DNA of 16,060 nt from Deltaproteobacteria bacterium (GTDB lineage Bacteria > Desulfobacterota > GWC2-55-46 > DRQE01), in assembly GCA_030636245.1 (NCBI GenBank), contig DAOVXI010000015.1, positions 1 to 16,060 of the forward strand, in the 5' to 3' direction. The notes below the pieces were generated by a model. The model had not been told where the DNA came from. It saw only the letters and a list, made by a program, of their open reading frames with translations, and did no database searches. A program made the position numbers and the translations under genes. This document shows positions 7,135-14,215 of the stretch, piece after piece; position 1 is the first letter of the stretch; each line of letters begins with the position of its first letter.

Positions 7135-8085
7135 TTACTGTAATTGCCCAAGTTTATCTCCAACCTTAATCTTTCCAGATTTCAAGAACTCTTCGGCGCT
7201 CATGCGTCTCTTGCCTTCAAGCTGCAGCTCCGTTATCTCAAGCGAACCCGAGCCGCAGCCTACTACTACCTTACCGCCTGCTGCCTCTATCACTTCGCCT
7301 GCCGTATACTCGCCTTCAGCACAAGTGGCTGAATGGATCTTTAGAAGCTTACCATCAAGGTAAGTGAATGCTCCGGGCCAGGGCTTGAGCCCCCTTACGT
7401 GATCAAAGACCTCTCGCGCGGCCATTGACCACTCTATAAGGCCGTCCTCTTTTTTAAGTATCGGTGCATAGCTTGCCTCATCATCATTCTGCGCTCTCGG
7501 CTTAACCGCTCCGCTCTTAACACCTTCTATTGTTTTAATGAGAAGTGTAGCCCCTACCTTTGATATCTTTTCCGCGAGGGTCTCGCTCGTGTCACAATCC
7601 TCAATGACTATCTCTTCGGTCAAGAGGATATCCCCTGTGTCCATGCCCGTGTCCATCATCATGGTCGTAACCCCGGTCACCTTATCTCCGCTGAGGATAG
7701 CCCGGTTTATTGGAGACGCTCCCCTGTACTTTGGAAGAAGTGAGGCATGAATATTTATGCAGCCGTACTTCGGAAGTTTTAATATCTCCTCAGGCAAGAT
7801 CTTACCATATGCTATAACGGCTATGACGTCGGGTGAAAGCTCTTTAAGCTCACCTATGAACTCCGCGTCCCTTGCCGTGACGGGTGACAATACTTTAAGG
7901 CCCTCTTCATCGCTAAGCTCATTAACAGGTGAGGCGCTCATCTTCTTACCCCGACCCTTTGGTTTTGGCTTCTGCGTTACGACCGCCTCAATCTTTGCAC
8001 CGCTGCCGATAAGAGCCTTTAAGCTCTCCAGCGCTATTGCCGGCGTACCCATGAAAACAACCTTTAACCCCGAAAGATCCGCCAT
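7135..8085 (-). CDS. fmt: Methionyl-tRNA formyltransferase
   Basis: This 316-residue enzyme transfers a formyl group from 10-formyltetrahydrofolate to Met-tRNA(fMet), making the bacterial initiator tRNA. The N terminus has VVFMGTP. The catalytic residues are visible as NIHASLLPKYRG (Asn about 111, His about 113) and MDTGMDTGDI (Asp about 149), and the C-terminal tRNA-binding barrel domain follows from about residue 205 (RGLKPWPGAFTY). I chose the ATG at 8083-8085, two bases after the def TGA. A TTG at 8089-8091 that overlaps the def stop would add two residues and cannot be excluded. There is no clear Shine-Dalgarno sequence, which fits coupling to def translation. A decayed copy of its own 3' end lies immediately downstream. 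Confidence 0.96.
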   Translation of the reverse strand: MADLSGLKVVFMGTPAIALESLKALIGSGAKIEAVVTQKPKPKGRGKKMSASPVNELSDEEGLKVLSPVTARDAEFIGELKELSPDVIAVIAYGKILPEEILKLPKYGCINIHASLLPKYRGASPINRAILSGDKVTGVTTMMMDTGMDTGDILLTEEIVIEDCDTSETLAEKISKVGATLLIKTIEGVKSGAVKPRAQNDDEASYAPILKKEDGLIEWSMAAREVFDHVRGLKPWPGAFTYLDGKLLKIHSATCAEGEYTAGEVIEAAGGKVVVGCGSGSLEITELQLEGKRRMSAEEFLKSGKIKVGDKLGQLQ

Positions 8086-8087
8086 GG

Positions 8088-8651
8088 TCAAAGCACTGCC
8101 CCGTGCTCTTCTTCACTTAGAGCCTTCCTGAGCTTTCTCTTTATAAGGTCACGCTTAATGCGTCCAAGCCTGTCTATGAAAAGCACTCCATCCAGATGAT
8201 CTATCTCGTGCTGCAGGGCTATGGCCAGAAGTCCATCGGCATCAAAGCTTACCGCGTTACCGTTCTCATCAAATGCCTTAAGGGTAACCTTCTCCGCACG
8301 CTTAACCTCCGCCTTCACCCCTGGCACGCTCAGGCAACCCTCCTCAAACTTTGTCGTACCGCTTGAAGCTTCAATTGTAGGGTTAACGAGTTTAAGGATA
8401 TTGGTCCCGTACTTTTGTCTTACCTCACCCTCGCTGTCCTCAACATCAATCGGAACATCAAGCACGATCGCCCTGACTCCGACCCCCACCTGAGGGGCGG
8501 CAAGGCCGATGCCGGAGGCAGAGCGCATGGTCTCGATCATATCGCTTAAGAGTGTCTTAAGCTGCTCGCTGCCAAGCTCAGCCTCACTCGCGGTAACAGC
8601 CTTTTTCATTAGAAAAGGATCCGGGTATGTAAGTATCTTCAGTTCTGCCAT
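8088..8651 (-). CDS. def: Peptide deformylase
   Basis: This 187-residue metalloenzyme removes the N-terminal formyl group from nascent proteins at the ribosome exit. All three family motifs are present: GIGLAAPQ (47-54), EGCLSVPG (104-111) with metal ligand C106, and QHEIDHLDG (147-155) with H148, catalytic E149 and H152. The C-terminal extension is rich in Lys, Arg and Glu. The ATG at 8649-8651 is preceded by a purine-rich AGGGG about eight bases away. It is followed directly by fmt, so the enzymes that add and remove the formyl group are co-expressed. A candidate promoter lies in the gap after priA. Confidence 0.97.
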   Translation of the reverse strand: MAELKILTYPDPFLMKKAVTASEAELGSEQLKTLLSDMIETMRSASGIGLAAPQVGVGVRAIVLDVPIDVEDSEGEVRQKYGTNILKLVNPTIEASSGTTKFEEGCLSVPGVKAEVKRAEKVTLKAFDENGNAVSFDADGLLAIALQHEIDHLDGVLFIDRLGRIKRDLIKRKLRKALSEEEHGAVL

Positions 8652-8683
8652 CTTCTTTTCCCCTGCGTATAGCTTAATACTAT

Positions 8684-8712
8684 ATTATACCCTAAAAATA
8701 TATTTTTATTAA
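8684..8712 (-). promoter_or_regulatory. Candidate promoter of def-fmt with AT palindrome in the spacer
   Basis: On the minus strand, TTAATA (8707-8712, four of six consensus bases) and a perfect TATAAT (8684-8689) are 17 bases apart. The spacer and the edge of the -35 form a 16-base perfect palindrome, TAAAAATATATTTTTA (8693-8708), which could be a binding site or only AT-rich promoter DNA. A small CGCTA/TAGCG stem at 8720-8735, right after priA, lacks a U run and is not a convincing terminator. Confidence 0.5.
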
Positions 8713-8736
8713 GTGGAATCGCTATGAGCCTAGCGC

Positions 8737-11148
8737 CTACACCATAGAAGGATCAATATCCACAAAGAGCGCCGCGCCCCTGACTTCAGTATTTTTGAAC
8801 TCCCGTCTTACCTCAAAGATGAACCTTGAAAGTGCCTTTGCGCTGCTGCTTTTAATAAGTATCTGGAGCCTGTGCCTGCCCTTTAGAAAAGGTATCATGG
8901 CAGGAGCAGGACCGAGACACCTGATACTTTTTCCAACGCCCAGCTCCTTAACCTTCTTTTCGGTTATATCCCTTAAGATCCGGGCTGCCTCAATGACACT
9001 TCCTTCCATTGTACCCTCAAGACGAAGAAGCGCAAGGCGGGAGAAAGGCGGATAGCCGGCATCTTCTCTTAACTTTTTTTCTTCACTGTAAAAAGCTTTA
9101 TAATCATGTGCCACGGCAGACCTTAAACAATAATGCTCGGGGCTGAGGCTCTGAACAACAACACGCGCGCCACCCTTTTCACGTCCTGCACGCCCAAGGG
9201 CCTGGCTTATGAGCTGAAAGGTTCGCTCGGCGCTACGAAAGTCCGGTATGTTAAGCGAGGTATCAGCGGAGATTATCCCCACGAGGTTAAGCGCCGGAAA
9301 GTGATGGCCCTTTGCGACCATCTGCGTGCCGACAAGGACATCAGCACCTCCAAGCTCGAACTCCTCAAGTATCCTCTCGGCCTCACCCTTTTTGCGTGCC
9401 GTATCACGGTCAAGACGCAGTATGCGTGCATCGGGAAAGCTTGACTCTATTTCATGCACAACCTTTTCCGTTCCAAAGCCCGGATCGATTATATTGTATG
9501 AACCGCATTTAGGACACTCATCCGGCACGGTCGCGGTAAAGTCGCAGTAGTGGCACTTAAGGTGACTGCTTTTTTTGTGGAAGGTAAGGGTAACGGAGCA
9601 GTTAACGCATTTAAAGCTATGGCCGCAGTCGCGACACATAAGAAAGTGCGAGAAGCCGCGGCGATTAAGGAATAAAAGCACCTGCCCCTTATCCTTAAAG
9701 GTAGCCTCCATAAGCTCTCTAAGTCTCTCCGAGATGATCGCGCCCTTCTCTTCCTTCAGGCTTACGACCTCGACCTCAGGAAGCTCTCCACCACCGACCC
9801 TATCGGTTAACTTTATCTCTTCTATCTTTCCGTCCTGGGCGTTCTTATATGTCTCTACCGATGGCGTTGCGCTTCCAAGCACGACTGTTATGCCGTGAGT
9901 TTTTCCCATCATAAGCGCGCAGTCTCTGGCGCTGTAACCAAGGGCATCCTCTTGCTTGTAGCTTGTGTCATGCTCCTCATCAACTATTATAAGAGCAAGA
10001 TCTTTTATCGGCATAAAGAGCGCGGAGCGTGCGCCCAGTACGACCTTGGCCTCTCCCGTTAAAATGCGCCTCCACTGATCATACTTCTCGCCATCACTCA
10101 GTCCGCTGTGAATAAGAGCGACTGAACCGGGAAACATTTCTTTAAGGTAGCCGCCAACGCTTCCGGTAAGTGCTATCTCAGGGACAAGCAACAGAGCACG
10201 TTTACCAACTCGCAAAGCTTCTTCAATAGCCTTAAAGTAGACATAACTCTTTCCGCTGCCTGTTATACCGTTCAGAAGGAATGCCGAGAACCCTTTGCCT
10301 CCCGTAGCAATAGACGGTTTGATCTTTTTTATTGCCTGTGTCTGCGCCTTTGTTGCTTCAAAGTCAATGAGCCTTTTGCGGGTGCCCTTGATCGGGTCTC
10401 TCGTTACCGTAAGCTCGGTTACCTCCACAAGACCTTTTTTATCTAGAGCCTTTACGACGCTGTCAGCGCCTTTGAGTTCTTTTCTTATATTTGAAAGACT
10501 TTTCCAATCCTTGTCATTCAGGAGCTTCATAAGCTCTCCTTGCTTTGGCGTGACCTTGACTTCTTTGCCTTCCGCGCTTAAGAGCCTTATTGCCTTTTCT
10601 TTTTTCTCAGCCGTGCCGCTTAATTTTATTACTTCCTCCACGAGACCTTTATTCTTGAGGGTATTCAAAACCGAGTTGACGGATAGACGTGGAAATTCTT
10701 TCTTAAGTGAGGATAAGGTACGACGCTTTGTCAGGGCATCCAACAACTTACACTGCGCACCTTTAATATTTGCGGTTTTCTCAGGCTCGCCTTTAACGCC
10801 CTCTGCTATATGAAAATATCTTTTTGTCTCTACCTTGGCTGAGCTGGGATGGGTAAGTGAGAGTACATCGCCGAGGCTGACCTGATAGTATGAGGACATC
10901 CATGAAAAGAACTTTAAGCCCTTGGCATCAAAGACAGGAGCCGGATCGAGCACATCAATAACGGGCCGCACCTTATCAACGGCCGCGGTGTCACTTAGAG
11001 CCGTAACATAACCGGTAACACTGCGTCGGCCAAAGGGCACCAGCACCCTCATCCCAAGCTTCACACTCTCTTTGAGCTCATCAGGGATGCTGTAACTAAA
11101 AGGGCCCTCCACCGGGAGAGCCACTGTTATTTCTGCATATTTTTTCAA
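8737..11148 (-). CDS. priA: Primosomal protein N' (replication restart helicase PriA)
   Basis: This 803-residue superfamily 2 DNA helicase recognises stalled forks and reloads DnaB through the primosome. The order is: an N-terminal 3'-DNA-binding domain (about 1-105), a winged-helix-like middle (about 130-260), helicase Walker A GITGSGKS (294-301), the DEEH box (390-393), then the eight-cysteine zinc-binding region between the helicase lobes (C505, C508, C514, C517, C532, C535, C545, C548). Helicase motif VI QALGRAGR (649-656) and a C-terminal domain ending in FVDIDP follow. Length is slightly above the E. coli protein. The start is TTG at 11146-11148 with GAGG about nine bases upstream, since no ATG fits. 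It lies 21 bases after dnaB, so loader target and restart helicase are probably co-transcribed. Confidence 0.95.
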   Translation of the reverse strand: MKKYAEITVALPVEGPFSYSIPDELKESVKLGMRVLVPFGRRSVTGYVTALSDTAAVDKVRPVIDVLDPAPVFDAKGLKFFSWMSSYYQVSLGDVLSLTHPSSAKVETKRYFHIAEGVKGEPEKTANIKGAQCKLLDALTKRRTLSSLKKEFPRLSVNSVLNTLKNKGLVEEVIKLSGTAEKKEKAIRLLSAEGKEVKVTPKQGELMKLLNDKDWKSLSNIRKELKGADSVVKALDKKGLVEVTELTVTRDPIKGTRKRLIDFEATKAQTQAIKKIKPSIATGGKGFSAFLLNGITGSGKSYVYFKAIEEALRVGKRALLLVPEIALTGSVGGYLKEMFPGSVALIHSGLSDGEKYDQWRRILTGEAKVVLGARSALFMPIKDLALIIVDEEHDTSYKQEDALGYSARDCALMMGKTHGITVVLGSATPSVETYKNAQDGKIEEIKLTDRVGGGELPEVEVVSLKEEKGAIISERLRELMEATFKDKGQVLLFLNRRGFSHFLMCRDCGHSFKCVNCSVTLTFHKKSSHLKCHYCDFTATVPDECPKCGSYNIIDPGFGTEKVVHEIESSFPDARILRLDRDTARKKGEAERILEEFELGGADVLVGTQMVAKGHHFPALNLVGIISADTSLNIPDFRSAERTFQLISQALGRAGREKGGARVVVQSLSPEHYCLRSAVAHDYKAFYSEEKKLREDAGYPPFSRLALLRLEGTMEGSVIEAARILRDITEKKVKELGVGKSIRCLGPAPAMIPFLKGRHRLQILIKSSSAKALSRFIFEVRREFKNTEVRGAALFVDIDPSMV

Positions 11149-11169
11149 TTGGGAAAACCTCGGAAAAGC

Positions 11170-12591
11170 TTATTCTTCCATGCCCGGATCATATAATCCG
11201 GTAGCGTCATATTGAACTTGATCCTCAAACCTGGCAAACTCGCCAAAAAAGGTCAGCTTTACTGTTCCTGTCGGTCCGTTACGTTGTTTTTCAACTATCA
11301 CCTCCGCGCCCTTACGTAGTCCGCAGGTACAGACATCATCACGGGGACACTCACACTTCTTATAAACACCTTCACGGTACACGAACATAACAACATCAGC
11401 GTCCTGCTCGATGGCTCCGGACTCTCTAATGTCCGAGAGGCGCGGCCTTGAGCTTTCACGTCCTCGCTCCTCGGTTTTTCTTGAGAGCTGAGAGAGTGCC
11501 ATAACGGGAACATTAAGCTCTTTTGCCAGAGCCTTCAAACCTCTAGAGATATAACTTATTTCCTGCTCACGTGAGTCATTGCTCGCAAGGCCCCTCATAA
11601 GCTGAAGGTAATCTACGATAAAAAGTTTAACGCCGAACTCATCGCGCATCCGCCTTGCTTTCGCGCGTACCTCGAGCACGGTCTGTGCAGGGGTGTCATC
11701 TATATAGATAGGCGCTTCATATAGTGTACCAACAGCGGTCGTGAGGCTCGTCCAATCCTCTTCACGAAGCTGGCCGCTACGGATCTTCTGCAGATTAACC
11801 TTTGCCCTTGATGAAAGCATTCTCTGGGTTAATTGTTCCTTGCTCATCTCCATTGAGAAAACAGCAACCGGGTTGCCGTCATTAATAGCGCAATTCTCAG
11901 CAACGTTCAAAGCGAATGCCGTTTTACCCATACCCGGTCGTCCCGCTACGACTATAAGGTCAGAGCTCTGCATGCCTGCCGTCAGTGTATCCAGATCCTT
12001 GTAGCCTGTCGGCACGCCTGTTATGTGGCTCTTCTTTTCATAAAGTTCTTCAATTGTCTCAAAGGCATGACCAACAAGTTCCTTAACGGGGTAATAATTT
12101 TTTATCGACATGCTCTTGGCAATACGGAAAATTACACTCTCGGCTTCATCCAATATCTCACCGACAGACTCTCTCTCCGCAAAACCGTTTTGGACTATCT
12201 CTGTTGCGGCCGCGATCAGTTGCCTGAGAATGGATTTTTCCTTTACGATGCGGGCATAATAAACAACATTTGCCGCGGTCGGCGTTGACTCCGCGATCTG
12301 ACCTATATAAGAAAGTCCGCCCAAGGAATCCAAGAGATGGGAATCCTTGAAGTGATCGATTATGGTTACGGTATCAATTGGGGAGCTGCTATCGAAAAGA
12401 TCTACCATGCTTTTAAATATCCCGGCATGTCCCGGGTGGTAGAAGTCACTGCCGTCGTTAGAGAAGAGATCCAGGACTTTATTGATGGCACCGCCGTCAA
12501 GAAGTATGCTGCCAAGCACCGCTCGTTCCGCCTCAAGGTTGTGAGGAAGGATCCGTCCGGCGTTCTCTGATTTCTCTATTCGTAGTGCCAT
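11170..12591 (-). CDS. dnaB: Replicative DNA helicase DnaB
   Basis: This 473-residue hexameric 5'-3' helicase unwinds the chromosome at the replication fork. The N-terminal domain starts with the family box PHNLEAERAVLGSILLD (16-32). The C-terminal RecA-like domain has Walker A GRPGMGKT (217-224), Walker B FIVDYLQL (324-331), and the DNA-binding segment through RLSDIRESGAIEQDAD (384-399). No intein is present. Unusual is a short cysteine-rich insertion after VMFVYREGVY, with four cysteines at about 413, 415, 421 and 423, before the conserved EKQRNGPTG. The ATG at 12589-12591 fits the family N terminus, but I see no Shine-Dalgarno sequence before it. A large hairpin sits in its leader. It follows rplI and precedes priA. 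Confidence 0.96.
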   Translation of the reverse strand: MALRIEKSENAGRILPHNLEAERAVLGSILLDGGAINKVLDLFSNDGSDFYHPGHAGIFKSMVDLFDSSSPIDTVTIIDHFKDSHLLDSLGGLSYIGQIAESTPTAANVVYYARIVKEKSILRQLIAAATEIVQNGFAERESVGEILDEAESVIFRIAKSMSIKNYYPVKELVGHAFETIEELYEKKSHITGVPTGYKDLDTLTAGMQSSDLIVVAGRPGMGKTAFALNVAENCAINDGNPVAVFSMEMSKEQLTQRMLSSRAKVNLQKIRSGQLREEDWTSLTTAVGTLYEAPIYIDDTPAQTVLEVRAKARRMRDEFGVKLFIVDYLQLMRGLASNDSREQEISYISRGLKALAKELNVPVMALSQLSRKTEERGRESSRPRLSDIRESGAIEQDADVVMFVYREGVYKKCECPRDDVCTCGLRKGAEVIVEKQRNGPTGTVKLTFFGEFARFEDQVQYDATGLYDPGMEE

Positions 12592-12630
12592 ATTTATTAG
12601 GATGAAGTTGGAGGTTAAGAACTATTCACA

Positions 12631-12663
12631 GTAGCCGCCATTATAAATATAATGGACGGCTAC
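12631..12663. repeat. 33-base inverted repeat between rplI and dnaB
   Basis: Arms GTAGCCGCCATTATA (12631-12645) and TATAATGGACGGCTAC (12648-12663) are complementary apart from one extra base. No U run follows on either strand, so it is not a typical terminator. The TATAAT inside could serve as a -10 element for dnaB, but no good -35 is spaced correctly. It may attenuate transcription, stabilise the upstream ribosomal protein mRNA, or belong to a dispersed repeat family. Confidence 0.75.
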
Positions 12664-12718
12664 CGGAATATTAATTTAACATAATTAGATGAAACGGGAC
12701 AGTTAAAAAAACAGGCCC

Positions 12719-13165
12719 TTATTCTTCCTTTGAGATCACGGCCTTAACAGTGGCAATGATCTCGGGATGGAGCTTCACCTCTACGCCTGTCTCACCGAGA
12801 CTCTTCAAAGGCTCGTCCAGTAGAATATTTCTTTTGTCTATCTCATGGCCCTTTTCCTTCAAGGCCGCTGCTATATCCATACTCGTAACGGAGCCAAAGA
12901 GCTTGTCCTCTTCTCCGGCTTTTCTGGTGAACTCAAGGGTAAGGCCCTCAAGTGTGCCCTTCAGTGTGTCGGCACCGCCCTTGACCTCTTCGGCCTTCTT
13001 AAGGAGCGACTCCTTTTCCGCCTCAAACTGCTTAAGGTTGCCCTTTGTTGCCTGAACAGCAAAACCTTTTGGTATGAGAAAGTTTCTCGCATAGCCACCC
13101 GCAACGGTCACTGTATCCCCTACGGTGCCCAGACTTGCTACAGCGCTTTTAAGTATTATCTTCAT
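12719..13165 (-). CDS. rplI: Large-subunit ribosomal protein L9
   Basis: This 148-residue protein has the standard bL9 two-domain form. The N-terminal rRNA-binding domain carries the signature GTVGDTVTVAGGYARNFLIP (13-32). A long connecting helix (about 41-76) leads to a C-terminal domain (about 80-148). L9 binds 23S rRNA near the L1 stalk and helps maintain reading frame. The ATG at 13163-13165 has GGAG eight bases upstream. It is the third gene of the rpsF-rpsR-rplI cluster, a gene order widely conserved in bacteria; no priB, ssb or DUF2232 gene is inserted here. Confidence 0.96.
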   Translation of the reverse strand: MKIILKSAVASLGTVGDTVTVAGGYARNFLIPKGFAVQATKGNLKQFEAEKESLLKKAEEVKGGADTLKGTLEGLTLEFTRKAGEEDKLFGSVTSMDIAAALKEKGHEIDKRNILLDEPLKSLGETGVEVKLHPEIIATVKAVISKEE

Positions 13166-13201
13166 TTTAAAGTCTCCGGATTTTATTTAAGCCAACGGCC
13201 T

Positions 13202-13651
13202 TTACATACTCATTGTTGTAAAAGGTATGATGGCTATATTCCTGGCACGCTTGATCGCAACCGTAACCGCTCTTTGATGCTTGGCGCAGTTGCCGCTGAT
13301 CCTTCTTGGCACTATCTTTCCACGTTCGGAAAGGAATGGCCTTATGGCACGTGCATCTTTATAGTCTATGTTTACATCCTTATCCTTACAGAAACGACAG
13401 AACTTTCTTCTGCCATATCCGCCTCTTTCACCTGGTCTGCCGCCTGGTCTTCCACCTGGCCTGCCGCCTGGTCTTCCGCCTGGCCTGCCGCCTGGTCTTC
13501 CGCCTGGCCTGCTACCGGGTCTTGCCGGTGGCCTGGTGCCTGTTGATGCCGGCCGTGCTGTTGTGCTTGCCGGTCTAGCGGCCGGGGTTGCCGTTGTGCT
13601 GGCCGCGGGCTTAGGTGCCGCTGCGGGCTGTGTTTTTTTCTCGTCGCTCAT
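13202..13651 (-). CDS. rpsR: Small-subunit ribosomal protein S18 with long GGRP-repeat N-terminal extension
   Basis: The C-terminal 70 residues are a normal bS18, including IDYKDA, SERGKIVPRRISG and KHQRAVTVAIKRAR. They keep a possible zinc-binding set, C85 and C88 (CRFC) with C122 and H125 (CAKH). Residues 1-80 are an extension not found on typical S18: Ala/Thr/Pro/Arg-rich up to about 48, then six tandem GGRP units to about 73. S18 dimerises with S6 on the 30S platform near the mRNA exit. The start ATG is well supported: it has GGAGGTGAG just upstream and overlaps the rpsF stop by one base (TAATG). Downstream starts are unlikely because the extension keeps the same frame and no competing ATG with a ribosome binding site precedes the core. 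The charge complements the acidic S6 tail. Confidence 0.94.
   Translation of the reverse strand: MSDEKKTQPAAAPKPAASTTATPAARPASTTARPASTGTRPPARPGSRPGGRPGGRPGGRPGGRPGGRPGGRPGERGGYGRRKFCRFCKDKDVNIDYKDARAIRPFLSERGKIVPRRISGNCAKHQRAVTVAIKRARNIAIIPFTTMSM
13431..13526. repeat. Tandem 12/24-base repeat within rpsR
   Basis: About eight 12-base units, such as CCTGGCCTGCCG and CCTGGTCTTCCG on the plus strand, run head to tail. The two unit types alternate, giving a 24-base higher-order period that differs only by synonymous codons (Arg AGG/AGA, Gly GGC/GGA). They encode the GGRP repeats of S18 and probably grew by duplication of 24-base pairs. Copy number may vary between strains. Confidence 0.85.
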
Positions 13652-14100
13652 TAGCTCTCACCTCCGGCTGTGTCTTCCTTCACCTCTGCAGCTGCTGGTG
13701 CGGTCTCTGCCTTTACTTCAGCGGGTGCTGGTGCGGCCTCTGCCTTTGCTTCAGCAGGTGCTGCAACGCTGGCCTCAGGCTTTGCCTCCACCTTGGGTGC
13801 TTTCTTGGCCCTGCTCTTAAGTACTATGGTCTGATAACGGTAGACATCCTCATTGTACTTGAACAAGCGCTCAAGCTCCTTTGGGACCTCTGGAGTGGTG
13901 GTGTAGGTCAACAACATGTAATGACCTTCGTTCTTCTTCTGTATCGGATAGGCAAGACGACGCCTTCCCCAGTCATCGATCTCGACATTCAAGGAGTTAT
14001 TACTCTCTAAAAGGCTCTTAGCCTTTTCAGTAATAACATTTACCTCTGCCTCACCGATGTCCGGGTTTACGATACATAGTGTTTCATAGTGTCTGGACAT
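13651..14100 (-). CDS. rpsF: Small-subunit ribosomal protein S6 with acidic Ala/Glu/Pro-rich C-terminal extension
   Basis: Residues 1 to about 98 are a complete bS6 ferredoxin-like domain, with YETLCIVNPDI near the start, DDWGRRRLAYPIQK (42-55) and GHYMLLTYTT. Residues 101-149 form an extension rich in Ala, Glu, Lys and Pro, with two 11-residue repeats and a net acidic end. Typical S6 is about 95-135 residues long, so 149 is long. S6 forms a heterodimer with S18 that enters the 30S platform late. Where RimK is present, the S6 C terminus is a site of added glutamates; no rimK is in this window. The ATG has a textbook AAAGGAGG five bases upstream. This is the first gene of the operon and has a promoter about 115 bases upstream. 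Confidence 0.95.
   Translation of the reverse strand: MSRHYETLCIVNPDIGEAEVNVITEKAKSLLESNNSLNVEIDDWGRRRLAYPIQKKNEGHYMLLTYTTTPEVPKELERLFKYNEDVYRYQTIVLKSRAKKAPKVEAKPEASVAAPAEAKAEAAPAPAEVKAETAPAAAEVKEDTAGGES
13697..13762. repeat. Two tandem 33-base repeats within rpsF
   Basis: The segments 13697-13729 and 13730-13762 are near-identical direct copies on the plus strand, sharing blocks such as TCTGCCTTT and TTCAGC. They encode two 11-residue copies in the S6 tail, with core AEVKAETAP against AEAKAEAAP. The in-frame length keeps the tail open, which is consistent with growth by slippage or unequal exchange. Confidence 0.75.
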
Positions 14101-14161
14101 TTAAGCCTCCTTTCGGTTTTCCGCCCAAAATGAGCGGTTTCGCTTCCGGTCTTTGCCGGAA
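14101..14161 (-). promoter_or_regulatory. Structured rpsF leader, candidate S6:S18 autoregulatory site
   Basis: The minus-strand leader before rpsF can form two hairpins. TTCCGG/CCGGAA has a 6-base loop (14144-14161), and CCGC/GCGG has a short loop (14121-14137) ending about 20 bases before the ATG. A further unpaired CCG lies between the second hairpin and the Shine-Dalgarno sequence. S6:S18 complexes are known to bind structured rpsF leaders with a conserved CCG in many bacteria. Whether this leader fits that motif is inference; I have not matched the consensus. Confidence 0.4.
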
Positions 14162-14215
14162 ACAAGGACACTGTGTGGTTGGTTACTGCTTATTTGGTTA
14201 TAGTCTAAAAGAAAT

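Noticed and set aside
6533..7363. A long plus-strand open frame (276 codons) antisense to the DUF116 gene and the end of fmt
   Set aside because: It lies opposite genes with clear family motifs, spans their boundary, matches no family I recognise, and has no ribosome binding site; it is a reading-frame shadow.
13431..13526. Regular short repeats that could suggest a CRISPR array
   Set aside because: Units are 12 bases, contiguous without spacers, and keep an open frame within rpsR, so they are coding repeats.
13368..13820. A plus-strand frame with PPGL repeats over rpsR and rpsF
   Set aside because: It is the complement of the GGRP repeat of S18 and crosses into rpsF. Both real genes have strong start signals and known folds.
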